Both the position numbers and the translations under genes were made by a program. From assembly GCA_963709995.1 (NCBI GenBank), contig CAVPYN010000001.1, positions 558,001 to 622,000 on the forward strand: a DNA stretch of 64,000 nt. Direction: 5' to 3'. Below are positions 1 through 9,647 of this stretch, piece after piece; positions within the stretch are counted from its first letter, which is position 1; the number at the start of each line of letters is the position of its first letter. The notes below the pieces were generated by a model that saw nothing but the letters and a program-made list of their open reading frames with translations, was not told where the DNA came from and searched no databases. This stretch comes from JAUIIK01 sp963709995. Its GTDB lineage: Bacteria > Chloroflexota > Chloroflexia > Thermomicrobiales > CFX8.

Positions 1-1087
1 CTTGAAGTCGCGATCCATCGCCCGATCTATGCGCCTCCAACATATGGTCACGGCTGGTCTTCGACACCGACGACGAGCCGTCGTCGACGAGCGGACGCAC
101 GCCACTGAATGACCAGACGATGTCATCTGGTGTCACCTGGGCGACGAAGTGATCGTTCGCGATCCCACAGAGGTAGTCGATTTCCGATTCGTCGATCCGG
201 ACGCTGGAGGGATCGCCTTCGAAGGGAATGTCGGTCGTGCCGATCAAGGTATAGTCGCGTTCAAAGGGCAGGACGAATACGATGCGTTTGTCGTCGTTCT
301 GGAGAATGTAGGCGCGGTCATCTTCGAACAGCTTTGGCACCACGATGTGGCTGCCTTTGACCAGCCGCGGACTGTAAGCAGAGGGCAAACCCAGCTGACG
401 CGACACACCTCCGGCCCAGGGGCCAGCTGCGTTGACTGCGACTCTGGCCCGAACGGCCTGTGTCTTGCCAGTAAGCTCGTCACGCAACTGGGCTAGCCAG
501 CTCTCGCCGTCCCAGCGAGCGGATACGCAGGCGGTGCGGGGAAGGATCATCGCACCACGATCCCTGGCGTCAATGGCTGTCAGGATGACCAGACGCGCGT
601 CGTCAACCCAGCAGTCGGAATACTCGAAGCCGCGTTCGAAATCGGATTTGAGCGGGGACGGGTCGCGGCCAGAGCGGAAATCGAGCGTTTGTGAACCGGC
701 GAGCGTGTTTCGCCTGGCGAGATGATCGTAGAGAAGGATGCCGAGCCTGACCATCCAATAAGGCCGGATCGAACGATTGTGCGGCAACACGAAGCGCAAT
801 GGCGAGACAACATGCGGCGCGACGTCGAGCAGCACTTCCCGTTCGGCCAGGGCGTGTCGCACCATCCTGAACTGGTACTGTTCGAGGTATCGCAGCCCGC
901 CATGCAGGAGCTTGCTGGATACGGACGATGTCGCGCCTCCCAGGTCGCCCTGGTCGCAAAGTAGGACGGAAAGACCGCGCCCAGCAGCATCGCGAGCGAC
1001 TCCCACGCCATTGATGCCGCCACCAATGACCAGAAGATCGTACTGATCGCCGCTTTGGGCCGCATTCTCGGATCGAAGATCGGACAC
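1..1087 (-). CDS. glpD: Aerobic glycerol-3-phosphate dehydrogenase, N-terminal part (runs off window)
   Basis: FAD-dependent oxidation of sn-glycerol 3-phosphate to dihydroxyacetone phosphate, with electrons going to the quinone pool at the membrane. I read it from a GTG at 1087 with AGGAG seven bases upstream; the frame stays open for 362 codons to base 1. Visible are an FAD-binding GGGINGVG near residue 20, then SSKLLHGGLRYLE, GFEYSDCWVDDARL and, at the edge, SRDHMLE, all in GlpD order. The family is about 500-570 residues, so roughly the last third lies outside. It is divergent from glpK with only 71 bp between starts, so both promoters share that gap. No frameshift seen. Confidence 0.9.
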   Translation of the reverse strand, partial: MSDLRSENAAQSGDQYDLLVIGGGINGVGVARDAAGRGLSVLLCDQGDLGGATSSVSSKLLHGGLRYLEQYQFRMVRHALAEREVLLDVAPHVVSPLRFVLPHNRSIRPYWMVRLGILLYDHLARRNTLAGSQTLDFRSGRDPSPLKSDFERGFEYSDCWVDDARLVILTAIDARDRGAMILPRTACVSARWDGESWLAQLRDELTGKTQAVRARVAVNAAGPWAGGVSRQLGLPSAYSPRLVKGSHIVVPKLFEDDRAYILQNDDKRIVFVLPFERDYTLIGTTDIPFEGDPSSVRIDESEIDYLCGIANDHFVAQVTPDDIVWSFSGVRPLVDDGSSSVSKTSRDHMLEAHRSGDGSRLQ

Positions 1088-1158
1088 AATCGCACTCCTG
1101 TCCCGCCTTTCCAGTATCGTACGTAGAAGTGACCAATACCAGATAGCCGGAGGCGACG

Positions 1159-2626
1159 ATGACCGTAGAAACTCTCGTAGTTGACCAGGGCACCACCAGC
1201 ACCAGAGCGATTGTCTTTGGTCGCAGCGGTCGGGTTATCTCAGAAGCCCGCCGGCCGTTGCGCCAGATCTACCCGGCTCCCGGGCTCGTGGAGCAGGACC
1301 CGGACGACATTTGGTCGGATACGCTGTCGGTGATCAAGGAAGCCAGTCTTGGCCACACCATCTCGTCTGTTGGCATCGCCAACCAGCGTGAAACGACAAT
1401 TATCTGGGATCGGAGCAGTGGACGGCCGGTCCACAACGCGATTGTCTGGCAGGATCGAAGGACAGCGGACAGATGCCAGCAAATCGTAGAGGATGGTCAT
1501 GAAGCGCTGATCACCGAACGCACCGGGCTCATTGTGGACCCATACTTTTCGGCGAGCAAGATCGCCTGGCTGCTCGACAACGTTGGTGGCCTGAGAGACC
1601 GCGCGATGAGCGGGAGTGTGCTCTTCGGCACGGTCGATAGTTACCTGATCTGGCGGCTGACTGGAGGCGCGTCCCATCTGACAGACGCAACGAACGCGTC
1701 GCGGACGATGCTGTACGACATCCACAAGGGCGATTGGGATCAGGAACTGCTTGATCTCTGGGGGATACCCCGGGCGATGCTGCCGGAAGTCCGGGATTGT
1801 GCGGCAGAATTTCGGCTCGGTCGAGGGCGGCGTGCTTCCAGGCTCACCGGCAATAACTGGCGTCGCCGGAGATCAGCATGCGGCGATTGTGGGTCAGGCC
1901 TGCTTTGAGCCAGGGATGATGAAATCCACCTACGGTACTGGAGCGTTTCTGCTCCTTAACACCGGTACCACGCCGATATCGTCGAAGAACCGATTGCTGA
2001 CGACAATCGCATACAAGATCGCAGGCTCGACGACCTACGCGCTCGAAGGCAGTATCTTCAATGCTGGCTCTACTGTTCAGTGGCTTCGTGATGGCCTGCA
2101 GATCATCGAACGCGAGGAAGACATCGAATGGCTGGCCACCCAGGCGGAGGACGATGGCGAGGTTGTCATCGTCCCCGCTTTTACCGGTCTCGGCGCGCCG
2201 CATTGGAGGGCTGACGTGCTGGCCAGCATCTTTGGCCTGACGCGCGACACCGATCGAGCCGACATCGCCCGGGCCGCCCTGGAAGCCGTAGCGTTCCAGA
2301 CACTGGACCTGCTCGACGCGATGAACGCCGATGGCGCGCCACAGGCGACGGAACTGCGGGTCGACGGCGGGATGATCGGGAACAACATGCTAACCCGGAT
2401 GGTCTCAGACATATGCGGTGTGGATGTCGTCCGGCCAAGAAACATCGAAACAACCGCACTTGGCGCGGCTATCCTTGCCGCGCTTGGTTCAGGGCAGTAC
2501 CGGCATTTGGACGAAGTCATCCAGTACTGGAAAGCTGATCGTAGATTCGTCCCGTCCATGGCGGGCGATCTGCGGGAGCGCAAGATCGCCCGCTGGAACG
2601 GCGCCGTGCGGCGCTTGATCGCTTAG
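1159..2626 (+). CDS. glpK: Glycerol kinase (one frameshift)
   Basis: ATP-dependent phosphorylation of glycerol to glycerol 3-phosphate, the substrate of the divergent glpD. The ATG at 1159 follows GGAGG at a good distance. The start reads MTVETLVVDQGTTSTRAIVF with the phosphate-binding DQGTTS; later come NQRETT, the WQDRRT segment, the GDQHAA motif and STYGTGAFLL, all typical of the FGGY kinase family. The reconstructed length of about 489 residues is normal. The reading frame breaks near 1811-1816: removing one T from the TTT run restores AEFGSVEGG, so one extra base in a homopolymer explains it. The end overlaps the convergent mlrC-like gene by four bases. Confidence 0.9.
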
Positions 2627-4145
2627 GGCAGGATTGCCTCCGGCTTCCAGTCGAAATCCTCATCAAGCGGGAAAATGGGACGCCGCAGATTCTTGTAATC
2701 GAGAGTCTTGAGCTTGGGAGTGCTGATGCCCGGCGCGTCGATTTCAATGACCTTCGTGGCGATAGGCTCGAACGCGGCCCGGAAGTGAGCGGCACTCTTC
2801 AGCACGAGAATCCGCCGCTCGGTTGGCTCGATGCCAAATGCCCGGAAGAAGTTGAGATCGTTCGGGTGGCCACGCAACTCGGTCAACTGGAGTTCGATGC
2901 CACCTGGCCCGTTGATCTCAAGAACGACTGTCTTGCCGCGGCTTGACCGGGTGCCCCGTCCCATAACGCCACCCATTTCGAAGCTTCCTTCATGAATCAA
3001 CCTGACCATGCCGGTCACTTCGACCGGATCGCCGTGGAAGTTATCGTGCTTGCCGCCCACCGACAGGGTGACCGTCGCGCCAACGCCAGCGGCGATGCAG
3101 GCCTCGACGGCTTCGCGATCCATGATCTGCGCCACGGCTGCCGAGCGAGCATTGGCTTCGAGCAGCCCCTTGAGCGCGGCGGTGCCGTCGCCTGCGGTGC
3201 CGCTGGCTCCGGAATCCGAGATGTCGGCCAGCACGTAGGTGCTGCCCGGCTCCCCGGCCATCGCTTCGGCGATCGCGTCTGGAATCGGTGTCGGGATGAT
3301 CTCGAAGTCGGCTCGCAAATCCCAGCAGATCTGAGCAAGCTCTTCCGCGTACTGCTTTGCCTTCGCCGGGTTGTCGTTGGTGACGACGATCGTCGCCACG
3401 CTGGTGTAGGGAATGTCTGAGAATGGGAAGCCGCCGAGAACAGTCGCCGCGACGACGTCGTCCTCTTCTTCCATTTCCCGGGTCCGGTCGATGGCCGTCT
3501 TCAGTGCAGATTGCCAGGTTGTTACCATTGACTGATTTGGCGCGATGACCGGGACCTTGACGTAAGCCATCGACGGTTTGACGTCGCCTTTGATTGTGTC
3601 GATCAGGATCTGCATCGCCCGGGCGCCGGTCTCGGGGGTGTCAATGTGTGGGTAGTGCTTGTAGCCGACGAAGGCGTCACACTCTTCCATCATCTCCTCG
3701 GACAGATTGGTGTGGAGATCGAGCGGCGCGACAGATCGGGATATCTGGTCCGACCACTTCGCGTACCGCCGTCAGGAGTGGCCCTTCGCCGTCGTCGTTG
3801 TGTTCGAGCGCCATCGCGCCGTGGATACCGAGGAGGACGCCATCGACGGGCATTGCGGCGCGAATGCCCTCGACGATCTCATCGCGCATCAGTTCGAAAG
3901 CCTCCTTGGCTGACGCGCCCACCGGGAACAGCTCTCCCGAACGTCGTCGGGATCAGCTCGACGCCCTGCTTCTTCGCCTCGGCGACGATGCCGCCGTAGA
4001 TCGTTCCTGTGCCGTCGAGGGCCAGGATTTCATCTCCTCGATCAATCTTGCTCGAACCCTTTTGGAAATCGGGAAGGCTCGTTGGTTCCCACTGAAAAGT
4101 ATTCGTCTCCTGCGATATTCCGCCGGTCGCTATGCGGATCGCCAT
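2623..4145 (-). CDS. M81 family metallopeptidase, MlrC-like (two frameshifts)
   Basis: Homologue of MlrC (microcystin degradation protein C; M81 family), putative zinc peptidase/amidohydrolase acting on small peptides; the real substrate here is unknown. The start is the ATG at 4145 with AAGGAG about nine bases upstream, giving MAIRIATGGISQETNTFQ. Three frames must be joined, with breaks near 3915 and 3735. Across the second break the sequence reads APLDLHTNLSEEM, the conserved probable metal-binding segment, then YKHYPHIDTPETG. The reconstructed 507 residues match the family (about 490-510). The last 356 codons are intact. It is convergent with glpK. Confidence 0.8.
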
Positions 4146-4309
4146 ACAATCCTGCTCCTTGCTCATTCCTTCGGATTTCCTCGGACAGTATCGACTAGCT
4201 GACCGCCTCTGGCAAGAATTCAAAACCTAGCGCTTGCCTGTTAGGATCACGTTGGGCCAGTTCGGTTGTACTGACGGGAAGGCAAGATCGAAACGCCGAC
4301 ACCCACACC

Positions 4310-5264
4310 ATGGCCGACGCCTACATCGACACGGCGCCGGCTGACTCCAGTGACACGATCGGGTGGTTGCTTCAGCAGATAGATTCGGTCAATACCACCG
4401 GCGCACAGTTGCTCAGCGTCGTGGTCGTTGTGATGCTGGTCTGGATTGCGCGCTGGTTGATCTTGCGCTTCATTTTGGCCGCACAACGAACGCCTCGACG
4501 ATCTACTGGGTTCCAAAGATCTCGTCCTATATCGCTGGCACCATCTCCATCTATGCAATCGGAAGGATCTGGTTCCAGGAGTTCGGCGAGTTTTTGACAT
4601 TTCTCGGACTTATCGCGGCCGGTTTAGCTATCGCCCTGCGCGATCCGGTTACGAACCTGTTCGGTTGGCTCTTTATCGTCGCCCGAAGACCATACGAGCT
4701 AGGACACCGGATTCAGATAGGCGAGACGATCGGGGATGTTGTCGACCTTCGTCTGTTCCAGACTTCCCTTCTGGAGATCGGAAACTGGGTTGACGCCGAT
4801 CAACCAACCGGGCGGATCGTCCACGTCCCGAATGGAAAAGTGTTCACCGAGATGCAGTTCAACTACAGCTTAGGGGTTCCGTTTATCTGGGACGAGCTGC
4901 CGGTTCTGGTGACATTCGAAAGTGATTGGGAGGAAGCAAAGAATCTGCTGACGGCGATCGTCAACGAGCGAATCCTCACCGAGGATCGCCCATCTACTGC
5001 GGACCTGCTTAGCATGAGCCGGATGTTTCGTGCTGGCTCGATGCAACTGGATCCGGAGTCTTTAGCAAAGTTGAGGACAGCGGCGTTCTCCTTTCCGTTC
5101 GCTATCCGGTGCGGCCGCATGATCGTCGCAGGGTCTCTGAACGGATGTGGGAGGCGATTCTGCGGGAGTTTGCCAAGCATCCAGAAATCGACTTTGCTTA
5201 CCCGACGACTCGCTACTACGACAACCGGACTGAAGGCCCCATGACTCCCAGAGGCAGACGCTAG
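4310..5264 (+). CDS. Mechanosensitive ion channel, MscS family (two frameshifts)
   Basis: Small-conductance mechanosensitive channel that releases osmolytes on hypo-osmotic shock; inner membrane. The N-terminus holds a hydrophobic helix (LLSVVVVVMLVWIARWLIL), then SSYIAGTISIYAIG and the pore helix FLTFLGLIAAGLAIALRDPVTNLFGWLFI followed by the beta domain (GETIGDVVDLRLFQTSLLEI, VHVPNGKVF), which are clear MscS signatures. Three frames are needed: breaks lie near 4480-4510 and near 5080, after which the true C-terminus reads REFAKHPEIDFAYPTTRYYD and stops at 5264. The start at 4310 has only a weak ribosome site, so an earlier start is possible. Confidence 0.8.
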
Positions 5265-5375
5265 GCAACTGAGGAGGAGAGGCGAGAGCCCGCGACCGAT
5301 CCACAATTGCTGACGCTAATCTCTCCTTGATTTGTCCTTTGGCTCAGGCTTGTAGCCCATGCGACAGGCGCAATT

Positions 5376-6425
5376 CTAGATTCTGTACGGAACTTCTCGA
5401 GCAGCGGATATCGATTGCAGCGACTCGTATACCTCTAGATCCAGTTCGATGCCCTGCTGCAGCCGCTCAACCGTTCGCCGGTGCTCCAGTTCTCCGGGTA
5501 CGAGAATTTCGCTAAATCCATCGGCGAGGCTCGAGCCCTTGAGTTCCTGAATATAGGCTCTCATCCGGTCGAGAAACGTCCCAAAGGGGAGAAACTGCTC
5601 GATGTCGATCGCGATGAGCATATGCCCGACGTCATGGTTGTCGGGTTCGCGATAGAGCGCCCCGCCGAAAGCCGCGCCGGTCAGGATCCCGCAGAGGACG
5701 TCGGTGAAGATCGAAAGACCGGTGCCCTTGAACATCCCCATTGGAACCAGTGGGCCGGCCATCGCTTTATCAGGGTCGGTGGTTTCTCTCCCTTGCTCGT
5801 CGTAGGCCCAGTCGGGTGGGATCGAGCGACCCTCCCGTTGATGCCAGCGGACCATTCCTTTGCCGGATATCGACAGTGCCATGTCGAGCACCATCGGGAA
5901 ACCAAGGCCTGTTGGCGCGCCGAGTCCCCAGGGATTCGTGCCGATCAGTGGTGTTGCGCCACCCCAAGGCGCCATTTCAGGACCGGCGTTGGTCAGGCAG
6001 ACGCCGATCATATGCTGCTCCGTAGCTCGCATGACATGGAATGCGGTGATGCCGAGGTGGTTGGAATGGCGCACCCCAACCATCCCTATTCCAACGCCTC
6101 GTGCCTTTTCAATCGCCAGATCCATCGCCCGGCTGGCGATGACTTGTCCGAACCCTTTGTGCCCATCGACCAACGCCATCGCTGGCGTGTCGACGATAAC
6201 CTCGAACCGAGACGGAGAGACGATCCCACCGATCGAGAGCATCTCGCAGTAGCGAGCAATCCCACGCATGCCCTGTCCCTGCCCCGGATGCCCGCGTAAT
6301 TCGCCTTGCAGGCGAGCATCGGCCTGGAGTGCGGCATCCTCAGGATCGGCTCCGTAGGCGATCAGGATGTCTTCCGCCTGCTGCCGGAGATCTTCAGCGC
6401 TGACCAATTTGGTCTCGATGGGCAT
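5376..6425 (-). CDS. Ldh family NAD(P)-dependent oxidoreductase (malate/L-lactate/ureidoglycolate dehydrogenase type)
   Basis: Member of the LDH2/MDH2 family, which oxidises 2-hydroxy acids with NAD(P); the exact substrate cannot be read from sequence. It is intact at 349 residues, the usual family length. The family pattern is clear: GELRGHPGQG near residue 45, the substrate/NAD segment VGVRHSNHLGITAFH near residues 120-135, and GTNPWGLGAP near 165-175. It has the ATG at 6425 with a GGAAG about ten bases upstream. It stands alone between the convergent MscS gene and the DUF892 gene. Confidence 0.85.
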   Translation of the reverse strand: MPIETKLVSAEDLRQQAEDILIAYGADPEDAALQADARLQGELRGHPGQGQGMRGIARYCEMLSIGGIVSPSRFEVIVDTPAMALVDGHKGFGQVIASRAMDLAIEKARGVGIGMVGVRHSNHLGITAFHVMRATEQHMIGVCLTNAGPEMAPWGGATPLIGTNPWGLGAPTGLGFPMVLDMALSISGKGMVRWHQREGRSIPPDWAYDEQGRETTDPDKAMAGPLVPMGMFKGTGLSIFTDVLCGILTGAAFGGALYREPDNHDVGHMLIAIDIEQFLPFGTFLDRMRAYIQELKGSSLADGFSEILVPGELEHRRTVERLQQGIELDLEVYESLQSISAAREVPYRI

Positions 6426-6455
6426 GACGTGTTGCTTCCGTCCCAGAACATAACT

Positions 6456-6485
6456 GCGGGGCGATGCACTGACGCATCGCCCCGC
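6456..6485 (-). terminator. Perfect 12-bp hairpin, probable terminator of the DUF892 gene
   Basis: A perfect inverted repeat with arms GCGGGGCGATGC and GCATCGCCCCGC around a six-base loop. It sits 33 bp past the stop of the minus-strand DUF892 gene and just upstream of the Ldh gene. There is no clean T-run, so termination strength is uncertain. Confidence 0.6.
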
Positions 6486-6517
6486 TACTGTACTTCAGGG
6501 AGTTTCTTGTGGGTCGA

Positions 6518-7054
6518 TTACTCTGCGGCGCGCTGGTTGATTCCCTTGCTGAAGAAGCCACCTGCCGCGATGTCGGTCAGCTTGTGATCCGTTTCCCCCT
6601 CTTCGTCGAGGGTTGTTTGCAGGACATCCGCGACCTCGTCAAACCCAAGCACCTCAGCGAAGGTTCGGACGGTTCCGTAACCTGCCATCTCATAGTGCTC
6701 CATACGCTGGACGGCGGTGATGATCGCGGCGTCGCGGACCGTCGGGTCGTCGTAGCTGGTAATAGCGTCCTCAGCTTCGAGCATCAATCCGTGCATCGCC
6801 TGGCAGACTTCCGCTTCCGCTGGTTCACCGATCGCCTGGAACACTGATTTCAGGCGATCGATGTGGCGGTGTGTCTTTCCAATGTGGTTGTCCAGCGCGT
6901 CGCGAAGATCCGAATCAGTCGCAGCCGATGCGATCCTCGGCCAGAGCTGAATCGAGGCAGTTTCCGCCCAATAGAGATCCTTTAACTGATCGACGAAGAG
7001 CTTGTGCAAGGAGTCCCTGTGCGTTGTCACCGATGTGGTGGTTGTCGTGGTCAT
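6518..7054 (-). CDS. DUF892 (YciE/YciF) ferritin-like protein
   Basis: Ferritin-like four-helix protein of the DUF892 family, often stress-induced and possibly binding a di-iron centre; role inferred from family only. I chose the ATG at 7054, with GGAG nine bases upstream, over an ATG at 7069. After a Thr-rich start it reads LHKLFVDQLKDLYWAE, then LDNHIGKTHRHIDRLKSVF and VQRMEHYEMAGYGTVRTFA, whose E and H residues at helix positions fit the family. About 178 residues, the normal length is 160-180. A perfect hairpin follows the stop. Confidence 0.85.
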   Translation of the reverse strand: MTTTTTTSVTTHRDSLHKLFVDQLKDLYWAETASIQLWPRIASAATDSDLRDALDNHIGKTHRHIDRLKSVFQAIGEPAEAEVCQAMHGLMLEAEDAITSYDDPTVRDAAIITAVQRMEHYEMAGYGTVRTFAEVLGFDEVADVLQTTLDEEGETDHKLTDIAAGGFFSKGINQRAAE

Positions 7055-7277
7055 ATGGTTCCGCTCCATTTCCGATTCCGATTCTGGTCAGAGACGCGCC
7101 TTCCAGTCACGGTCAGGCTGCCTCTCATCCGTGAACTTGAAGTGTTGCGGATCACCGGAGCTCCGGCCATGTGCAGGTGCACAGGAGCCAGACACATTTT
7201 GGAGTAGTTGGTTCAGATCGAGATCAGGCTTGAGTCGAATTGACGCCAACTCGCAAGCACCCGATACGGATTGGATG

Positions 7278-8147
7278 CTAGAGATCCGGCGCTTCGATTG
7301 AGACCGGGCTTCCGTGGTCCGAAAACGTGATGATCCAGGTCGTCGGATCGTCGTTCGCTTCTTCCGGTTCTGTGATGCTTATGCGGAGCAGGTCGCTTGT
7401 GCCCTGGTCGAACCAGATTCGAACGTCAAATTCGTCGCCTTCCAGCGTTCCGGCCACAAGTCGACTGACGTTTTCTCGGGGCACCGTACCGGCGATTTCG
7501 ATAGTATCGCGGCCGTTGATCGTTGCCTCATCGCCAATCTGGGGATCGTCCATGTCTTCCAGGACCGCGCCAATGCCATTCTGATCATCGAAAATCAGCG
7601 CCGGGTTGAAATCGAAATCTGACGATGCTCGCTCCCAATCACCGGTCAAGAAGTTCGTCATGTAGGCCTCGTCGCCGATGATGATCAGCCCGACATCGAA
7701 ACGCGCGAAGCTCACGCCAACGTTGGCTTCGGCTTGCGCCATATCGGGGCGCTTCAGATCGCCGCCAGCCGAACGGAGCTCAATGTTGCCGTCAGCATCG
7801 AGGACAGTCCTTCCATCGATATCGAGTTCGAAATGAACGGTATTCGTCTCCGACCAGGCATCCGCGACGGCCTCGAGGTGCCGCACTTCAAGCGACGCCG
7901 AATCGTCAACGACATCCGGGTCATAGTCCGTCGGAGGGGTAACGAAGAAGCGATGCTGCGACCCGCTTGATCCCCGCGCGACGCCGGCACTCTCGGCCGC
8001 TGGCGTAGCTGTTGGAGAAGGCAGATCTCCGTCCCGATCTCCAGTGCTGAAGGCGTCGGTGATAGCGCAACTCGAAGCCAGGATGCTGCCTGCGGCTATC
8101 AACGTAAGCCCGAGGGCTCGAACTGTACCCTTCGTAAGAATATCCAA
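7278..8147 (-). CDS. LppX/LprAFG-like lipoprotein
   Basis: Exported lipoprotein. The N-terminal hydrophobic stretch ALGLTLIAAGSILASSC ends in a lipobox with the acylated Cys at residue 27, followed by a Pro/Thr/Ser-rich linker. The body (from about residue 90) resembles the LppX_LprAFG fold: LEAVADAWSETNTVHFELDI, the repeated DVRIWFDQGTSDLLRI pattern and WIITFSDHG. Family members in actinobacteria carry lipids across the envelope; that role here is inference. The start is a TTG at 8147 with GGAGG only four bases upstream, so a slightly different start is possible. It is 289 residues and intact. Confidence 0.75.
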   Translation of the reverse strand: MDILTKGTVRALGLTLIAAGSILASSCAITDAFSTGDRDGDLPSPTATPAAESAGVARGSSGSQHRFFVTPPTDYDPDVVDDSASLEVRHLEAVADAWSETNTVHFELDIDGRTVLDADGNIELRSAGGDLKRPDMAQAEANVGVSFARFDVGLIIIGDEAYMTNFLTGDWERASSDFDFNPALIFDDQNGIGAVLEDMDDPQIGDEATINGRDTIEIAGTVPRENVSRLVAGTLEGDEFDVRIWFDQGTSDLLRISITEPEEANDDPTTWIITFSDHGSPVSIEAPDL

Positions 8148-8531
8148 GAATCCTCCAGCTTTGCGAGAGCAGATCGCTATGGTGCGCTACGCGCCCTCGA
8201 ACTCTTCTCGCCGGTCTGTATATACATAAAGCGAAGTCCCGAATGCCTCGGGGAGCGATCTCCGGTTCCAACGTATCCGCCCGCTGATTGAATGCGCCTA
8301 TGTGCGACCTGGTTACGGAACCGCCTGACGAAAACACCGGAATCGATGCCGCACGGTTAAAGTGTGCCAGTTAGGTCCAATCTCGCCCATGTGCCTTGAC
8401 CCGGATCTGGGGTAGAACGTTCATCACGAACCACATGGCTCCGTTGGTTGATGCTCCGAGGAACGATGGAACGTCCACGATCTCCGTATGCTTAGGATCG
8501 CCGGGTGGTGGCGGCAACGAAAGGCGAGACG
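8148..8531. other. Intergenic region between divergent lipoprotein and BrkB genes
   Basis: About 380 bp with no supportable gene. It must hold promoters for the lipoprotein gene (leftward) and the BrkB gene (rightward), but I see no convincing -35/-10 pair. No repeat stands out. Confidence 0.5.
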
Positions 8532-9620
8532 ATGAATGCAGTTCGGCAGCAGGATCAACGCTCGATAGGTCCGGAAACCTCCGCCGATTCTCCGGAAGAT
8601 TCTGGACGAGGTGTGATCGCGATCAGCAAGGAGTTCTTCAAGGAGATCACGGCTGATGACGTTCCGGGATTGGCCGCGCAAGTTGCCTATCACGCGATCT
8701 TCTCCATTCCAGCGCTGATCGTCATGCTGATTACACTGGCGGCCGTCGTTGAGAATGCCTCCAACATCCGCCTCGCGAACCGGCTGAGCGACCTCATCAC
8801 CGAAAACGCGCCCGACTCGACGCAGGACATCTTGCTGGCGCTTGTGGACAACGCGGTCGATCAGGTGGGCGGGGGCGCCGCTTCGGTAGGACTCGCGATT
8901 TCCCTACTCGTCGCCATTTGGGCGGGATCCAACGGCGTGGGCGCACTGGTCAAGGCGTTCAATATTGCCTATGACGCGACCGAGACACGGTCGTTTCCGC
9001 GGATGAAGGCAATGTCGATTCTCCTGACGATTGCCCTCGGCGTCGTGATCATCAGCGCGTTTGTGATCTGGGTTTTTGGCGGGAGAATCGGGAGTTGGGC
9101 GGCGAGTGAGCTGGAGCTGGGATCGACTTTTGATTGGGCCTGGAACATTTCCCGCTTCCCGGTCGGCGTGCTGGTCATCGTGCTCGTGCTGGCCCTGCTC
9201 TACTACTTCGGACCGACCGTGCAGCAGAAGTTCCGCTGGGTGGTTCCCGGAGCCGTCTTCGCAACGGTTGCCTGGGGAATTCTGGTATTCGGATTCTCCG
9301 TCTACATGCAGGTAGCGAATCCGGGGAGCGCATACGGCGCGTTGGGTGGAATGATCGTCTTTCTCTTCTTTCTCTACCTCACCTCGCTCATCTTCCTCAT
9401 TGGCGCGGAACTGAACGCGGTGCTTGCTCGCAGGTTTGACACTAGATACCGGGCCTCACTCATCGAATCCAACGCCGCTGAACAGGACAGCGAGGAGACC
9501 AGCACCACGGCAACTTCAAGAGTTGCTACCTCCGAGCCCTCGTCACTGAGCGCGCTGTTGATCGGGCTCGTGACCGTTCTTGGGATCGTCCTGGCGTCGG
9601 TACTTGGCCGTCGTAGCTAG
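8532..9620 (+). CDS. YihY/virulence factor BrkB family membrane protein
   Basis: Polytopic inner membrane protein of the YihY/BrkB family; function in the family is unsettled. The N-terminal soluble part reads FFKEITADDVPGLAAQVAYHAIFSIPALIVML, the family hallmark, followed by about six membrane helices, including LVAIWAGSNGVGALVKAFN and MIVFLFFLYLTSLIFLIGAELNAVL. The tail ends with a further hydrophobic helix. I prefer the ATG at 8532 (AAGGCGAG just upstream) to the GTG at 8505. The next gene, a DUF2254 membrane protein, follows after 27 bp and is likely co-transcribed. Confidence 0.85.
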   Translation: MNAVRQQDQRSIGPETSADSPEDSGRGVIAISKEFFKEITADDVPGLAAQVAYHAIFSIPALIVMLITLAAVVENASNIRLANRLSDLITENAPDSTQDILLALVDNAVDQVGGGAASVGLAISLLVAIWAGSNGVGALVKAFNIAYDATETRSFPRMKAMSILLTIALGVVIISAFVIWVFGGRIGSWAASELELGSTFDWAWNISRFPVGVLVIVLVLALLYYFGPTVQQKFRWVVPGAVFATVAWGILVFGFSVYMQVANPGSAYGALGGMIVFLFFLYLTSLIFLIGAELNAVLARRFDTRYRASLIESNAAEQDSEETSTTATSRVATSEPSSLSALLIGLVTVLGIVLASVLGRRS

Positions 9621-9647
9621 TCGAATGTTGCGAGAGTTAGGGCACCC

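Noticed and set aside
1751..1908. Programmed frameshift in glpK
   Set aside because: No slippery heptamer or stimulatory structure stands out; one extra T in TTT explains it better.
5481..6299. 272-codon plus-strand open frame
   Set aside because: Shadow of the intact Ldh-family gene on the other strand.
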